Assembly: GCA_008375315.1 (NCBI GenBank) | Contig: CP032507.1 | Span: 2,221,001-2,285,000 of the forward strand | Source of the DNA: Ectothiorhodospiraceae bacterium BW-2 | GTDB lineage: Bacteria; Pseudomonadota; Gammaproteobacteria; Thiohalomonadales; Thiohalomonadaceae | Direction: 5' to 3' | Length of the DNA stretch: 64,000 bases | Part shown: piece after piece, positions 16,338 to 26,166 of the stretch | Layout: every line of letters starts with the position of its first letter | How positions within the stretch are numbered: position 1 is the first letter of the stretch | Notes under the pieces: generated by a model | Told to the model about the DNA's origin: nothing | Seen by the model: only the letters and a program-made list of their open reading frames with translations | Databases searched by the model: none | Position numbers and translations under genes: made by a program

Positions 16338-17285
16338 ATGGAATTACCCTTGATATCAGTTATTGTTCCTGTGTATAATGTTGAATCATATTTACCAGCA
16401 TGTTTAGATAGTATTGTATGCCAGACTTATTTCAATATTGAGGTTTTGCTTATTGATGATGGATCAACAGACAACAGCTCTCTAATCTGTGATGAATATA
16501 GTGGTAGGTATTCATTTGTTAGAGCTTTCCATAAAAAAAATGAAGGTGTCTCAATAGCTAGAAATTTTGGGATTGAGCAAGCCAGAGGAGAATATATTGG
16601 TTTTGTTGATGGTGACGATTATATTGAGAAAAATATGTATACTTCGTTACTGGAACCCATGAAGAATGATAATGATATTGATGTCTCTGTTTGTGGTTTC
16701 TATATAAATAAAGAAAATGGTTGTCGTCAGTTTGATAATGAAATAATAATGGATGCAGAAACTGGGTTAATTGAATTGTTTGAGTTAAATGGGTTTCAAG
16801 GATTTGTTTTTAATAAACTTTTTAGGAGTTCTTTGATTAAGGAAAATAATATTTTGTTTTCAGATGATATATATATATGCGAGGATCAGTTGTTTTGTTA
16901 TAAATATTTCTCTTGTTCGAAGAAGATAATATACCTGAATAGGTTTTATTATAATTATCGATTAAGGCATAATAGCGCATTGTCATCTTTGTTTAATTTA
17001 AGGCATATGTCAGTAATACCAGCTTTTAATTATATGCTCCAACATTCTAAATATTCGATTAAAATAAAAAATAAAGCCAGTACACAGTATCTTGTGTTAT
17101 TGTTACATTTGTTTAGAAAGATTTCCGCATCAAATGGTAATAAATTTTCAAAAGAAAAAGAGTGTGTTTTTAATGAGATAAGAAGTAACTTTGAATGGGG
17201 TTTTTTTATTTCGAACACTCCATTTAAGTTTAAAATTGCATTGGTTGTTTTTTTTTTAATTCCTTATTTTTTTCGCTATTTCTGA
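16338..17285 (+). CDS. Glycosyltransferase family 2
   Basis: 315 residues from ATG 16338; an in-frame ATG at 16311 would add nine residues. ISVIVPVYNVESYLPACLDS is the GT2 N-terminus, LIDDGSTDNS binds the nucleotide sugar, and GFVDGDDYI carries the DxD-type metal motif; EDQLFCYKYF holds the likely catalytic acid. A hydrophobic C-terminus may touch the membrane. First gene of an AT-rich three-gene block that also contains a polymerase, so it probably builds a polysaccharide repeat unit. The sugar is unknown. Confidence 0.9.
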   Translation: MELPLISVIVPVYNVESYLPACLDSIVCQTYFNIEVLLIDDGSTDNSSLICDEYSGRYSFVRAFHKKNEGVSIARNFGIEQARGEYIGFVDGDDYIEKNMYTSLLEPMKNDNDIDVSVCGFYINKENGCRQFDNEIIMDAETGLIELFELNGFQGFVFNKLFRSSLIKENNILFSDDIYICEDQLFCYKYFSCSKKIIYLNRFYYNYRLRHNSALSSLFNLRHMSVIPAFNYMLQHSKYSIKIKNKASTQYLVLLLHLFRKISASNGNKFSKEKECVFNEIRSNFEWGFFISNTPFKFKIALVVFFLIPYFFRYF

Positions 17286-17289
17286 AAAG

Positions 17290-18057
17290 ATGAAAAATTG
17301 TTTTTTTTCTATTGTTACTGTTTGTCTGAACTCTGAGAGGACTATTCGTAATACGGTAAAATCTGTTTTATGCCAAGAGTTTTTTGATTTTGAGTATGTT
17401 GTTTTAGATGGTGGATCTAGTGATGCTACCTTGAATATAATATCAAGCTATGAACAAGAATTTAAAGATAAGGGAATCAGGTTTTATTATTGTTCCGGAA
17501 AGGATAATGGTGTGTATGATGCCATGAATAAATCATTAGATTATTGTTGTGGTGAATGGCTGCTGTATCTTAACGCCGATGATTCTTTCTATTCATGTGA
17601 TATCTTGTGTAAAGTGTATGATTATATAAAAAATGATTACCATAATGATGTTGATGTTTATTACGGGGATGTTCTTGCTTTTGATGTTAATAATGTGTCT
17701 CAATATCAAAAAGCTAAAAATATTACTAATATACTGAAGTCTATGCCTTTTTGTCATCAGTCAGTATTTGTTAAAACTAAACTGCAGAAGAAATATTTAT
17801 TTGATTTGGATTTCGCAATTGGAGCCGACTATAATTTTTTTCTAAATTTATATTTGGATGGGGCAAAGTTTAATTATATGCAGTTAGTTATCTCGTGTTT
17901 TTCACTAAATGGGTTGTCTATGCAAAGTAAATTTGTTTTGTATGATGAGTTTTTGAGGGTTAAACACAAAAATAATGTTGTGGATCAATACTCGCTACTT
18001 GTTAAAATCAAAAGGCGTATTAGGTTTCTTTTGTTTTCCTTAAGCAGTTTGAAATGA
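17290..18057 (+). CDS. Glycosyltransferase family 2, WcaE-like
   Basis: 255 residues. FSIVTVCLNSERTIRNTVKS and then YVVLDGGSSDATLNII match the WcaE-type GT2 subgroup; SGKDNGVYDAMNKSLDYCCG and YLNADD (metal motif) are characteristic. It lies 4 bases after the previous gene and 26 before the polymerase gene. It probably adds one sugar of the same repeat unit. Codon use is strongly AT-biased like its neighbours, unlike the GC-richer glycosyltransferases at 28-32 kb. Confidence 0.9.
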   Translation: MKNCFFSIVTVCLNSERTIRNTVKSVLCQEFFDFEYVVLDGGSSDATLNIISSYEQEFKDKGIRFYYCSGKDNGVYDAMNKSLDYCCGEWLLYLNADDSFYSCDILCKVYDYIKNDYHNDVDVYYGDVLAFDVNNVSQYQKAKNITNILKSMPFCHQSVFVKTKLQKKYLFDLDFAIGADYNFFLNLYLDGAKFNYMQLVISCFSLNGLSMQSKFVLYDEFLRVKHKNNVVDQYSLLVKIKRRIRFLLFSLSSLK

Positions 18058-18083
18058 TTTTTTGCATTTTATGAAATTATGTC

Positions 18084-19244
18084 ATGATTAAAAAACTAGG
18101 AGTTTTTTATTTTTTATTTGTGTATATGATATTTTCGTTATCATCTAGTTTTTATCTTTCTGGTGGAGGTATTAATGCTGGTATTTTTCCTCAATTATAT
18201 TATTTTAAGCATGGGTTAATCGCTATATCAGCGTTTATTGCGCTATTTTTTGTATTTTATTTTTCCAAAATACATTGGAATAAAATATTGCTGATTACAA
18301 TTCCATTTTCATCGTATATTTTTTTCGATGGGGGAGTGTTTTTTATTCAGTATCTCATTTTTCTATTCTCAATTATTTTTTTTGCAAGTGTTTATTCTGT
18401 TGGTTTTTTTTGTTTTCGCAATGCTGTCTATCTTGCGCTAATATTTGTTATAGTACCTGTGGTTGATTATTATTTTAATAATGGTTGGTTTTTGTATAAT
18501 ACTTATTATCTTAGAGAAAGGTTGTTATTAGGGTATTTTCATCCAAAAGAAGCGGGGTATCTTTTTTTGATTATAACTCTTGTTTTCTTGTTGGGTTCAA
18601 AAATAAAAGGCATTAGTTATTTTTTGTTTTTAGGCTCGGTTTCTTTTGTTTTTTACCTTATTCAGTCTCGAAATGCTATTTTGTTTCTTGTTAATTTTTT
18701 GGCATTTGATTTTGCAATAAAAAAATTCGGTTTTAAAACTACATTTTTAGTTTTCATTTTGTTTTACTTGATTTTTCCTTTTATGTTTGTTTTTGTTTTT
18801 TTTGATGAGGTTGATCGTTTATTGAGCTTTAGATTAAGTATTTGGCTAAGTAATTTAGATATATCTTTTTTCGGTGATATAGGTGCGTTGTTTTTTGAAA
18901 GTTCTAGCTTGGGTATAGAATCAAAAAGATTTAATATCGATAATTTTTATTTAGAATTTCTTCTTAAAAGTGGTTTAATTTATTTTCTGTTGCTTGTTTT
19001 TTTTATTATTTATATTGGTTTTGCTCTGGAAAAGATAAAAATAAACAATTATTATGTCGTTTCGCTATATTTTTCTTTTCTTCTTTATTGTTTTTTTGAT
19101 GCTGGAATGATGTCGACTGGTAATTTTTTTCATATATTTATGTGGTCGATATTTTATTATTCATTAAGTAAGAGAAAAAGAGATCAAGAAAATGATGAAT
19201 TATTGGTCTTTTATCGTAAATATCCACTAATATATAAACTTTGA
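18084..19244 (+). CDS. Wzy-like O-antigen/EPS polymerase
   Basis: 386-residue integral membrane protein with about ten hydrophobic segments and very high Phe content. LLLGYFHPKEAGYLFL and a large loop with SRNAIL and FESSSLGIESKRFNIDN resemble the loops of Wzy-type polymerases. It would join lipid-linked repeat units on the periplasmic face. Sequence conservation in this family is low, so the call rests on topology and on its place after two glycosyltransferases. Confidence 0.75.
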   Translation: MIKKLGVFYFLFVYMIFSLSSSFYLSGGGINAGIFPQLYYFKHGLIAISAFIALFFVFYFSKIHWNKILLITIPFSSYIFFDGGVFFIQYLIFLFSIIFFASVYSVGFFCFRNAVYLALIFVIVPVVDYYFNNGWFLYNTYYLRERLLLGYFHPKEAGYLFLIITLVFLLGSKIKGISYFLFLGSVSFVFYLIQSRNAILFLVNFLAFDFAIKKFGFKTTFLVFILFYLIFPFMFVFVFFDEVDRLLSFRLSIWLSNLDISFFGDIGALFFESSSLGIESKRFNIDNFYLEFLLKSGLIYFLLLVFFIIYIGFALEKIKINNYYVVSLYFSFLLYCFFDAGMMSTGNFFHIFMWSIFYYSLSKRKRDQENDELLVFYRKYPLIYKL

Positions 19245-19382
19245 ATTTTTGTTTTTGAGTTGTTGGGTATTTTTATCTAATCTAATAAATCCAATACCTT
19301 CGCCAAAAAAATGAGGAGGGCGAGGGGCTAAGGTGATAAGCTTAAGTGACGAAACAACAAGCGAACACCGGAGCCCCAGCCC

Positions 19383-19616
19383 ATGCCAGACATTATGCTA
19401 CTTTTAACCTGTTTAAGCTACGAGTTAGGAAAAACAAATCAGCGTCGTTTAGTTCGAATCGCTGAAGCGATGCTGTCGATGACAGGCCGAGTCACCATGT
19501 TGGGACTTTCGCGCTGGAGCGGTCGAGGGGGGAGCTATCGTACACTTCAGCGTTTTTTTCATAGCACGATTAATTGGCCGCAACTGAATTGGTCGCTGTT
19601 TCACGTATTACGGTGA
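19383..19616 (+). pseudogene. DDE transposase N-terminal fragment (IS4/IS701-like)
   Basis: 77 codons starting MPDIMLLLTCLSYELGKTNQ. RLVRIAEAMLSMTGRVTMLG then RWSGRGGSYRTLQRFF is the N-terminal segment of a DDE transposase family. All catalytic residues are missing: the frame stops where it meets the 36-bp sequence that recurs at 27203. A TIR-like purine-rich stretch precedes it. Confidence 0.7.
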
Positions 19617-19950
19617 CAGTTTACTAAATCCGACATTCCGCATACATTTCCAAGATTTGGCAATTTAATAAAATTTTGATTTTAAATAAAGAATAATATT
19701 AAGCAAAATTCATGCCTGTATTTGATGTTCTGCATACAAAATTTTCACTTGAGTATTTAGCCAACGCCCAGATTTGGTGAATTTTAATATAGCATCAGGT
19801 GTAGAATTGTATGTCAGTCCATGTAGAAACAGGTACCCCATTACATCCCAACCATTACGAAACGTAACCGTTCAGTCCCCCCCCTGTTGCCAAGTCAAAT
19901 GTAATATGATTGAATAGCACATACGCAACTCACTGACCCACGGACAACGA

Positions 19951-21144
19951 ATGCAACTCACCGATCACGATCTAAAGCAACTCGATAAGGAGAAGCTGGA
20001 CAGCCTTCCTGAAGAGTCGCTACGCTCGTTATCGGCTAAATTGCTCACTGATCTAAAAGAAGCCAGAGAACAGCTCGGTCAAAATCCACAAAACAGCTCC
20101 CGTCCGTCAGGAGCGATGCCTCCATGGTTTAGTAACGACACAGATAAGGATGAAGCCAATGAAGAAGAATCAGATTCATCCGATGCCAACGAGCCAATGC
20201 TGAAAGAGAGCGAGTCAGCTCAACATGACAGCGATGATCCTGACCCTAGCAAAGATACACCTTCTGATGCAGAAGACAAAACAACGGAACCCACTGGAAA
20301 GGATGAGCCACCCCCAAGAAATCCGGGTCGTCAACCGGGTAGTCAAGGCTATGGCCGTCAACAAGTTTTACCGACTGACAAAATAGAACATCACTTTGTG
20401 GACCACTGCCACTGTTGCGGCAAAAAGATGAACGAGACTGAGTTCCAAAGTCAGGCGTATACCGCCTATTATGAAATAGATATTCTGATTCAGACTGATA
20501 GCAGAGCAGGATTAACGCTCCAACAAACCAAGCATATGTGCTATGAGAGTCAGTGCAGTTGTGGCCATACCAGTCAATACCGCCCGTTTGTTGAAGAGGC
20601 AAATGAAACTTGGCAGGTGGCTATCAAAGAGCGACACCTGGTCGGTCCCACTCTGGCATCGATGATCATTTTTCTGGCGGTTCGGATGCGGTTATCCCGT
20701 CGTCGTGTTGTTGAGTTTTTTCAGACATGGTTTGGCCTGAAGCTCTCTGTTGGCCTCATTCAGCAGACGATAACTGAAGGCGCCCGCTGCCTTGAACCGG
20801 TCGAGGAAGAGATTATCGAGTCGGTGGTCAAATCAGAACTGCTCCATATTGATGAAACTTCATGGCCTCAGGCAGCTCAGAAGCTCTGGCTATGGGTTGT
20901 GGTTGGCATGAGCGCTACATGGTATACCATTGGTACACGCGGACGGTCGGCGATTGAGCGCATTTTGTTCAGCGACCGGTTTGACGGCTGGTTGATGAGT
21001 GATGGCTGGCACATCTATCGTGAGTACTATAAGCGACTTCGTTGCTTGGCGCATTTGGAAAGGAAAGCGATAGGATTGGCACAAAGTCTTGATCCGGATG
21101 CCGCAAAATTTGGCAAAAAAGCGGTTGAATTTCTGGAGTGGGTC
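19951..21144 (+). pseudogene. IS66-type transposase, 5' segment
   Basis: About 398 codons. It has an N-terminal leader with a coiled-coil (LSAKLLTDLKEAREQLGQN), a low-complexity acidic linker (about residues 60-125), a zinc finger (HHFVDHCHCCGKKM, then CSCGHTSQY), and the start of the DDE core (ELLHIDETSWP; GWLMSDGWHIY). It is cut at codon Val in LEWV by the IS3-like element. With that element and one GGTC removed it continues in frame as FDTVYWARQQ at 23038. Confidence 0.88.
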
Positions 21145-21502
21145 CGGAAGCTGTCAAGTAATTTGAGACCAGTTGTTAAAAAAATAAAGCTCTAAATCTA
21201 GCCGGTGATTGCCACTGCCCTCACCGGCAAATTTCGCCTATGTTGAGTCATGACGCAACAAGGAGCGAACATGACCCTCATGGCCCTTTGCCGCAAGAGC
21301 CAAGCCCTTCAGCAAGGGGGAGCTGCAAGGCGAACTGCAACCCCTAATCTAGGAACCTCCCTCCTGCACCGCGTTACCCACAGCCCGCCCCCCTACGATA
21401 ATAAGGGGGTCTCCGGGGGGCGGGCTATGGATAACGCTCTGTCATTCAGCCACCACAACCGGCTAAAGCCATCGACGATAGACCCACTAGCGGCACCGTC
21501 AC

Positions 21503-22552
21503 TCATCTCTCCTTCGCTCTATTCAGGGTTGGATAGTTGACCTCCAGCGACCCCACCCCCTCCTCCGGTAGAGCGGGGTTAATCCATACCTCAGTAGGGG
21601 GTTGCTTAACCTTGGGCTCACCATGAATAAAGCGTTTCGGATGCTGCTGATAGGCCTGCTTCAGCGCCTGTTCACGCTGCTCGCTAACCTCCTTGTAACG
21701 ACCGGTAAATACCTGCTCTGGAGTGAACCACGCAATCCCTCGATGGTGGTGGTGGAAACAGTACCAGTCAACATAGTCACTAAACCATATTCTGGCATGG
21801 TCAACTCCTGTAAATCGTTGAGGATAATCGGGTTGTTGCTTGAGTGTTTTAAATTGACTCTCGCTAAACGGATTGTCGTTACTGACTCGTGGACGGCTGT
21901 GGGAGCAGGTGATCCCCAGTTCGGCCATCAAGTCGAGATAGCCTCTGGCGGTCATCGGCACACCTCTATCCTGATGCAGTGTTAAGCCACTGAGCGCGAC
22001 CCGATAGCGAGCCGCTGCGTCACTGATTAACAGCTTGGAGAGCTCACTATTCTCCTTCCTTGAGACCATCCAAGCCACAATAAAACGGCTGTAGAGATCC
22101 ATCACCACATAGAGATTCAAGAAGTTACCCTGCTCTGTGGTGGGAAGCTTAGTGATATCCCATGTCCAAACCTCATTCGGGCGGGTCGCCCGTAATCGGG
22201 GGATAGCGTGTGATTTGGCCGGTTTTTGAGCTCGCCGCTCTCCCGTCTGTTGATTAGCACGAAGGATCCGATACATCGTACTGATTGAACAGTAATATTT
22301 CCCTTCATCCAGCAGGCTAGCATAGATCTCTGCCGGAGGTTGGTCATAGAATCGTTCGCTGTTCAAAAGCCCCAGAACGGCTTGCCTCTCTGCCTCACTC
22401 AGCGCATTGGCTGCGACGGGTCTTGGAAGGCTCGCTCGGGGGGAGACAACCGGAGCCTGTCGGCGGTAGTAGCCTGCACGCGAGAGCGCTAGGCTATCGC
22501 AAGCGGCTCTTATGCTCACCGAACTGGGGCACTCTTTTTCAACTAATCTCAT
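21503..22552 (-). CDS. IS3-type transposase OrfB (copy 2)
   Basis: 349 residues, the same protein as at 10846-11895: rve DDE core with WTWDITKLPT, LTLHQDRGV and the NDNPFSESQFK region. Intact, on the minus strand within the nested element. Its 3' side carries the same 358-base non-coding tail, here at 21145-21502. Confidence 0.93.
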   Translation of the reverse strand: MRLVEKECPSSVSIRAACDSLALSRAGYYRRQAPVVSPRASLPRPVAANALSEAERQAVLGLLNSERFYDQPPAEIYASLLDEGKYYCSISTMYRILRANQQTGERRAQKPAKSHAIPRLRATRPNEVWTWDITKLPTTEQGNFLNLYVVMDLYSRFIVAWMVSRKENSELSKLLISDAAARYRVALSGLTLHQDRGVPMTARGYLDLMAELGITCSHSRPRVSNDNPFSESQFKTLKQQPDYPQRFTGVDHARIWFSDYVDWYCFHHHHRGIAWFTPEQVFTGRYKEVSEQREQALKQAYQQHPKRFIHGEPKVKQPPTEVWINPALPEEGVGSLEVNYPTLNRAKER

Positions 22553-22953
22553 AAGCTTATCTCTGTGTTCATCTGCTCCAATAAGCTGAAGGCTTTTTTT
22601 TGGAGCGCAATCACCCCTTCGGTCTGCTGTAACCGTTGGCTAAGACGCTGAATTTCCTTCTTTAAACGCTCTATCTCCTTATCTCGCTTGTCTAGGCTCG
22701 GTTTGCGACCACTCTGTTTCCCTTTCAGGCCAGCCTGCCCCTGTGCTTGCAGTTGTCGGCGCCATTTGGTCAGATGGGAGCTGTAGATCTGCTCTTTGCG
22801 CAGCAGCTCGCCTAGCTGACCCGGCTCCTTGCACTGCTCTGCTTCTGCTAGGATCCGAAGCTTCTCTTCCTCACTAAATTTGCGGTAGGAGCGCTTCTCT
22901 TCATCGGGGTCGGTAACCTCGTTGGAGGGTAAAACGGTAGTATCTTTGGGCAT
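22549..22953 (-). CDS. IS3-type transposase OrfA (copy 2)
   Basis: 134 residues, the same protein as at 10445-10849, with helix-turn-helix and leucine-zipper segments. The overlap with OrfB (ATGA) is the same. A GGAG ribosome site precedes the ATG on the minus strand. Confidence 0.9.
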   Translation of the reverse strand: MPKDTTVLPSNEVTDPDEEKRSYRKFSEEEKLRILAEAEQCKEPGQLGELLRKEQIYSSHLTKWRRQLQAQGQAGLKGKQSGRKPSLDKRDKEIERLKKEIQRLSQRLQQTEGVIALQKKAFSLLEQMNTEISL

Positions 22954-23037
22954 CGTGTATCTCCTCTGTTGCCCCCCTGATTCTACATTCATTTCTCATC
23001 AGGGGTGGTCTCAGGGTATCTTGACACTCAGGGGGTC

Positions 23038-23466
23038 TTTGATACCGTCTATTGGGCTCGACAACAAGAGAATATTCCAATAGAAACGCTCTGGTCGCAA
23101 CATTATCTCAGCCACATCAAACCGTTTGTGCAGCTATGCTTCGACTATTTTGATAGTCCGCATAAGAAAGCACGCGCGTTTGCTCGTGAGTTTAGTTATG
23201 ACGATGATAGCATTCTAGCCATACTCGATTTTCCTCACCTGCCACTGACGAATAATAGAGCCGAGCAAGCATTGCGGCATTGGGTGATTTTTCGGCGACT
23301 CTCTTATGGTACCCGAAACGCACAGGGGTCAAGGACATTATGTTTGTTGGCTAGCGTCGTCGATACCTGTCACCAGCGAAAAGCTGATGCCTGGTCATTT
23401 ATTGCACAAACGATTGCTTGCCGCAGAAAAGGGGCGGCCGTGCCCTCTCTGCCTGGGGCGGTTTAG
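23038..23466 (+). pseudogene. IS66-type transposase, 3' segment
   Basis: Completes the protein begun at 19951. It includes FPHLPLTNNRAEQALRHWVI, which carries the DDE Glu, then SYGTRNAQGSRTLCLLASVVDTC and a basic tail. The whole restored transposase would have about 540 residues. Not functional while split. Confidence 0.88.
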
Positions 23467-23509
23467 TTATCTTGATAACAGGGGGGTATCTGAACGGTTA
23501 CTACGAAAC

Positions 23510-25106
23510 CAAAACCCTAGACCATTTGGGTCTAGTATCCGCCATGATTGATGAATTAGGGTTGGTTGAGCAAATAGATGCCCTACTACCTAAAGATGAA
23601 GAGAAACAAACTATTTCCCACGGACAGGCTGTTAAAGCAATGATTTTGAACGGATTAGGGTTTGCTCATCGCGCACTCTATCTCACGCCTCTTTTTTTTC
23701 GGGATAAACCTGTCGATAGATTAATCGGAGAAGGAGTTACTGCTGATCAAATTAATGACGATGCTCTGGGGCGAGCCTTAGACGCTGTATATAACTATGG
23801 CATTGACTCACTCTATGGACAATTAGCTGTTAAAAGCGTTCATACACTCGGCTTAACGGGAGGTATCTACCACATGGATAGTAGTAGCTTTCATACTGAT
23901 GGCAGATATAATAGCGAATGTCCTCCCCAAGAGGGTAGTGATATTATACATGTCACGAAAGGTTATAGTCGCGATCATCGTCCTGATTTAAATCAGGTTG
24001 TTTTACAATTAATTTGTGAAAATAAGTCGGGTATTCCGGTGCTCATGCAACCTCTCAGTGGTAACAGTAATGATAAGATTAACTTTAGGGATACAGTGAC
24101 TAAGCATATAGCCCAATTAAAAAAGGACGTTGGGTTGGAATATTTAGTTGCCGATAGCGCGTTTTATACTCGAGAAACGCTCGAGTTAAGCCAAGATTTA
24201 TTCTGGATATCTCGCGTTCCGGAGACATTGTCATTAGCTCTTTATTTTATTGAGTCACATGCTCCTTCTTTGATGGTGGATTTTAATCAAATGTCAATGA
24301 TTGATTTGCCTTGTCAGTACGGAGATATTGATCAACGCTGGTTATTAGTCTATTCTCCTGAGGCGAGACAACGTTCGCTTAAAACTTGCAAAAAGCAGTT
24401 TCAGAAAGTAAGCGACAAAGAGATGAGAAATATTAACGCATTATTTCGTCAGGAATTTGCCTGTCAAGCCGATGCTGAGCAGTCCGTTGAAAAACTTCAA
24501 AAACAGCTAAAGCTGACGGAACTGACTGATATTGAATATAAAGAAGTCGCTCGTTATAGCAAAAAGGGGCGTCCGGCAAAGAATGCCAAACCTGATAAGA
24601 TAGTCATTCAAGTTTCCGCTATATTATCATCTGACTCATCTCTATTTCAGAAAAAGATACAACAAAAAAGTTGCTTTATTATTGCCACCAATCAACTTGA
24701 TTCTAATGAATTGCCGAATTCTAAGCTGTTGAAGATTTATAAAGAAGAGCAAAAAGTAGAGCGTGGATTTCGGTTTCTAAAAGATCCATTATTTATGGCA
24801 ACAACATTCTTTGTTAAATCTGAGGAAAGACTGATGGCAATCACAATGATTATGACTTTATGTCTTATGATTTATGCCGCTTTGGAGCATCGGATTAGAC
24901 AAGCTCTTAGCCAATTTGATGAGTTTTTTCCTGACCAAGTCGGTGGGTTGACTAATAAACCGACAGCACGCTGGGTATTTCTCTATTTTAAAGGCATTCA
25001 TGTTTTAGTCATTCGGAAATGTGAAGAGATGATACTGAACCTAAATGAGCACCAAAAAAAGTTACTGCTTTTGCTTGGAAAACGGTATATTGATGTTTAT
25101 TCCTGA
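23510..25106 (+). pseudogene. IS1634-type transposase, copy A, main part
   Basis: The start (MSVHVETGTPLHPNHYET) is at 19811-19863, on the far side of the IS66-type insertion; this segment carries the rest: DDE residues around YHMDSSSFHTDG, YLVADSAFY and KVERGFRFLKDP. Fused to IS66 sequence it now reads through from unrelated upstream codons. One residue differs from copy B (KEEQ against KEQQ). Confidence 0.9.
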
Positions 25107-25161
25107 TGTCCAAGTTTATGTGCGGAATGTCGGCTAAATACACTAATAATGCCGTTAAAAT

Positions 25162-25260
25162 TTAGCCGGAGTTACGGCACATATTATTCAACGCGGCAAT
25201 AACCGCTAGGTTATCTTTGCTTGTTATACCGCAAAAAAATACCATGAGATGAGTCTCTAA
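25162..25260 (+). pseudogene. RAYT transposase fragment (HIIQRGNNR type)
   Basis: Reads LAGVTAHIIQRGNNR, then a TAG in place of the expected Gln codon, then VIFACYTAKKYHE. HIIQRGNNRQ is diagnostic of a second RAYT subfamily, different from the SRGD type at 2999 and 15945. Only about 32 codons remain. Confidence 0.7.
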
Positions 25261-25452
25261 TGAGCCAGGCAACAGCCTAGGATTATGATAGCCCCTGGAA
25301 AGAGGCGCTGGAGTACTATTTTACCGATTTTCTACAACTTCTATTTCCGCAAGTTTATCAACTGATAGACTGGACCAAAGCGCCGGTTTTTTTTGGACAA
25401 AGAGCTACAAAAAATTACCGGTACAGCGGTCGATCTTCGACAACTGTCTTGA
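25260..25452 (+). pseudogene. Rpn/YhgA-like gene, 5' relic
   Basis: Frame from ATG 25260 with a stop at codon 7. DYDSPWKEALEYYFTDFLQL and LLFPQVYQLIDW match the N-terminus of the Rpn/YhgA-like (PD-(D/E)XK nuclease) family. A slip in the T-run near 25388 then leads to LDKELQKITGTAVDL, also typical. The C-terminal half is found 0.8 kb away at 26226-26560, beyond a TA module. Confidence 0.65.
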
Positions 25453-25482
25453 CGAGTGTATCCGAATGAATACAATATAACC

Positions 25483-25782
25483 ATGAATGTATTTGAAAAA
25501 TCAGATGAGTTCGATGCTTGGTTATCTAAGTTGAAAGATCATGTCGGGAAAGCTCAGATTGCACTGAGACTGGATCGTGCTGCTAAAGGCAATTTTGGCG
25601 ATTGCGAGCCAGTCGGCGGCGGTGTTTCTGAGATGCGTATTCATTACGGTCCCGGTTATCGTGTGTATTTCACGCGACGCGGCACTGTGTTGTACTTGCT
25701 GTTGCTGGGCGGCGATAAATCGACCCAGAAACGCGATATCAAACGCGCTATTTCTATGGCGAACGTACTACCGGAGGATTGA
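25483..25782 (+). CDS. RelE/ParE-family (HigB-like) toxin
   Basis: 99 residues from ATG 25483. EFDAWLSKLKDHVGKAQIAL, then GDCEPVGGGVSEMRIHYGPG and YRVYFTRRG are the typical blocks of the 'addiction module killer' group of RelE/ParE toxins, which act on ribosome-bound mRNA or gyrase. The HigA-type antitoxin follows after 4 bases. It lies inside the split Rpn/YhgA-like gene, so it probably arrived as a cassette. Confidence 0.9.
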   Translation: MNVFEKSDEFDAWLSKLKDHVGKAQIALRLDRAAKGNFGDCEPVGGGVSEMRIHYGPGYRVYFTRRGTVLYLLLLGGDKSTQKRDIKRAISMANVLPED

Positions 25783-25786
25783 CACC

Positions 25787-26077
25787 ATGACCCGATTCAC
25801 CCCTTTTGATGTTGCAGACTATCTCGATGACGAGGAAACAATTTCTGCCTACTTGACGGCAGCCCTCGCAGACCCCGATCCTGATGCCTTTCTGGTTGCG
25901 GTGAAAACCGTTGCGCGGGCGCGCGGAATGTCACAGTTGGCAAGGGATTCCGGCTTAGGGAGAGAGAGTTTGTACAAAGCCTTGTCGCCTGGTGCGAAAC
26001 CTCGCTATGAGACGGTAATGAAAGTTATCCGTGCATTGGGTGTGAAGCTGCATGCGGATATTGCGCCTGCGCCCTGA
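25787..26077 (+). CDS. HigA-like helix-turn-helix antitoxin
   Basis: 96 residues from ATG 25787, with GGAGG upstream. FDVADYLDDEETISAYLTAA then RARGMSQLARDSGLGRESLYK is the helix-turn-helix of the addiction-module antidote family. Toxin first and antitoxin second is the normal order for this group. It should bind and inhibit the upstream toxin and repress the operon. Confidence 0.9.
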   Translation: MTRFTPFDVADYLDDEETISAYLTAALADPDPDAFLVAVKTVARARGMSQLARDSGLGRESLYKALSPGAKPRYETVMKVIRALGVKLHADIAPAP

Positions 26078-26166
26078 ATAAATCTCCGAACAATAAAAGG
26101 GGTCGCAACCGAATTAAATTTTGTTACAATTTCACCGTCCCCTTGACTCAACGACAGTGAAAGCCC

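Larger units (their letters stand above)
21145..23033 (-). mobile_element. IS3-like insertion sequence, copy 2 (1889 bp)
   Basis: Inverted copy of 10365-12253 with the same length and boundaries. The 4-base duplication GGTC is at 21141-21144 and 23034-23037. It interrupts the IS66-type transposase. OrfA, OrfB and tail ORF translate identically to copy 1, so at least one of the two moves was recent. Confidence 0.93.
19864..23501 (+). mobile_element. IS66-type element, TnpC-only, itself interrupted
   Basis: Perfect 12-bp ends GTAACCGTTCAG, beginning with GTAA as in IS66 elements, and an 8-base duplication TACGAAAC at 19856-19863 and 23502-23509, the length typical of IS66. Minus the IS3-like insertion it is about 1.75 kb and encodes only a TnpC-type transposase, as in the ISBst12 subgroup. 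It splits the IS1634-type transposase after HYET; removal restores that frame. Confidence 0.92.
19630..25133 (+). mobile_element. IS1634-type element, copy A, carrying nested insertions
   Basis: Ends CCGACATTCCGCA and its inverse TGCGGAATGTCGG. The 6-base target duplication CTAAAT is at 19624-19629 and 25134-25139. It is 5504 bp long because an IS66-type element (19864-23501) lies inside its transposase gene. Without that, it matches copy B (47276-49130) apart from a 3-base indel near 19690 and one codon change seen in the transposase. Confidence 0.93.

Noticed and set aside
23418-23510. Upstream codons that fuse with the IS1634-type transposase to give a 562-residue frame
   Set aside because: They are IS66-type end sequence read in frame by accident. 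The true start lies at 19811.
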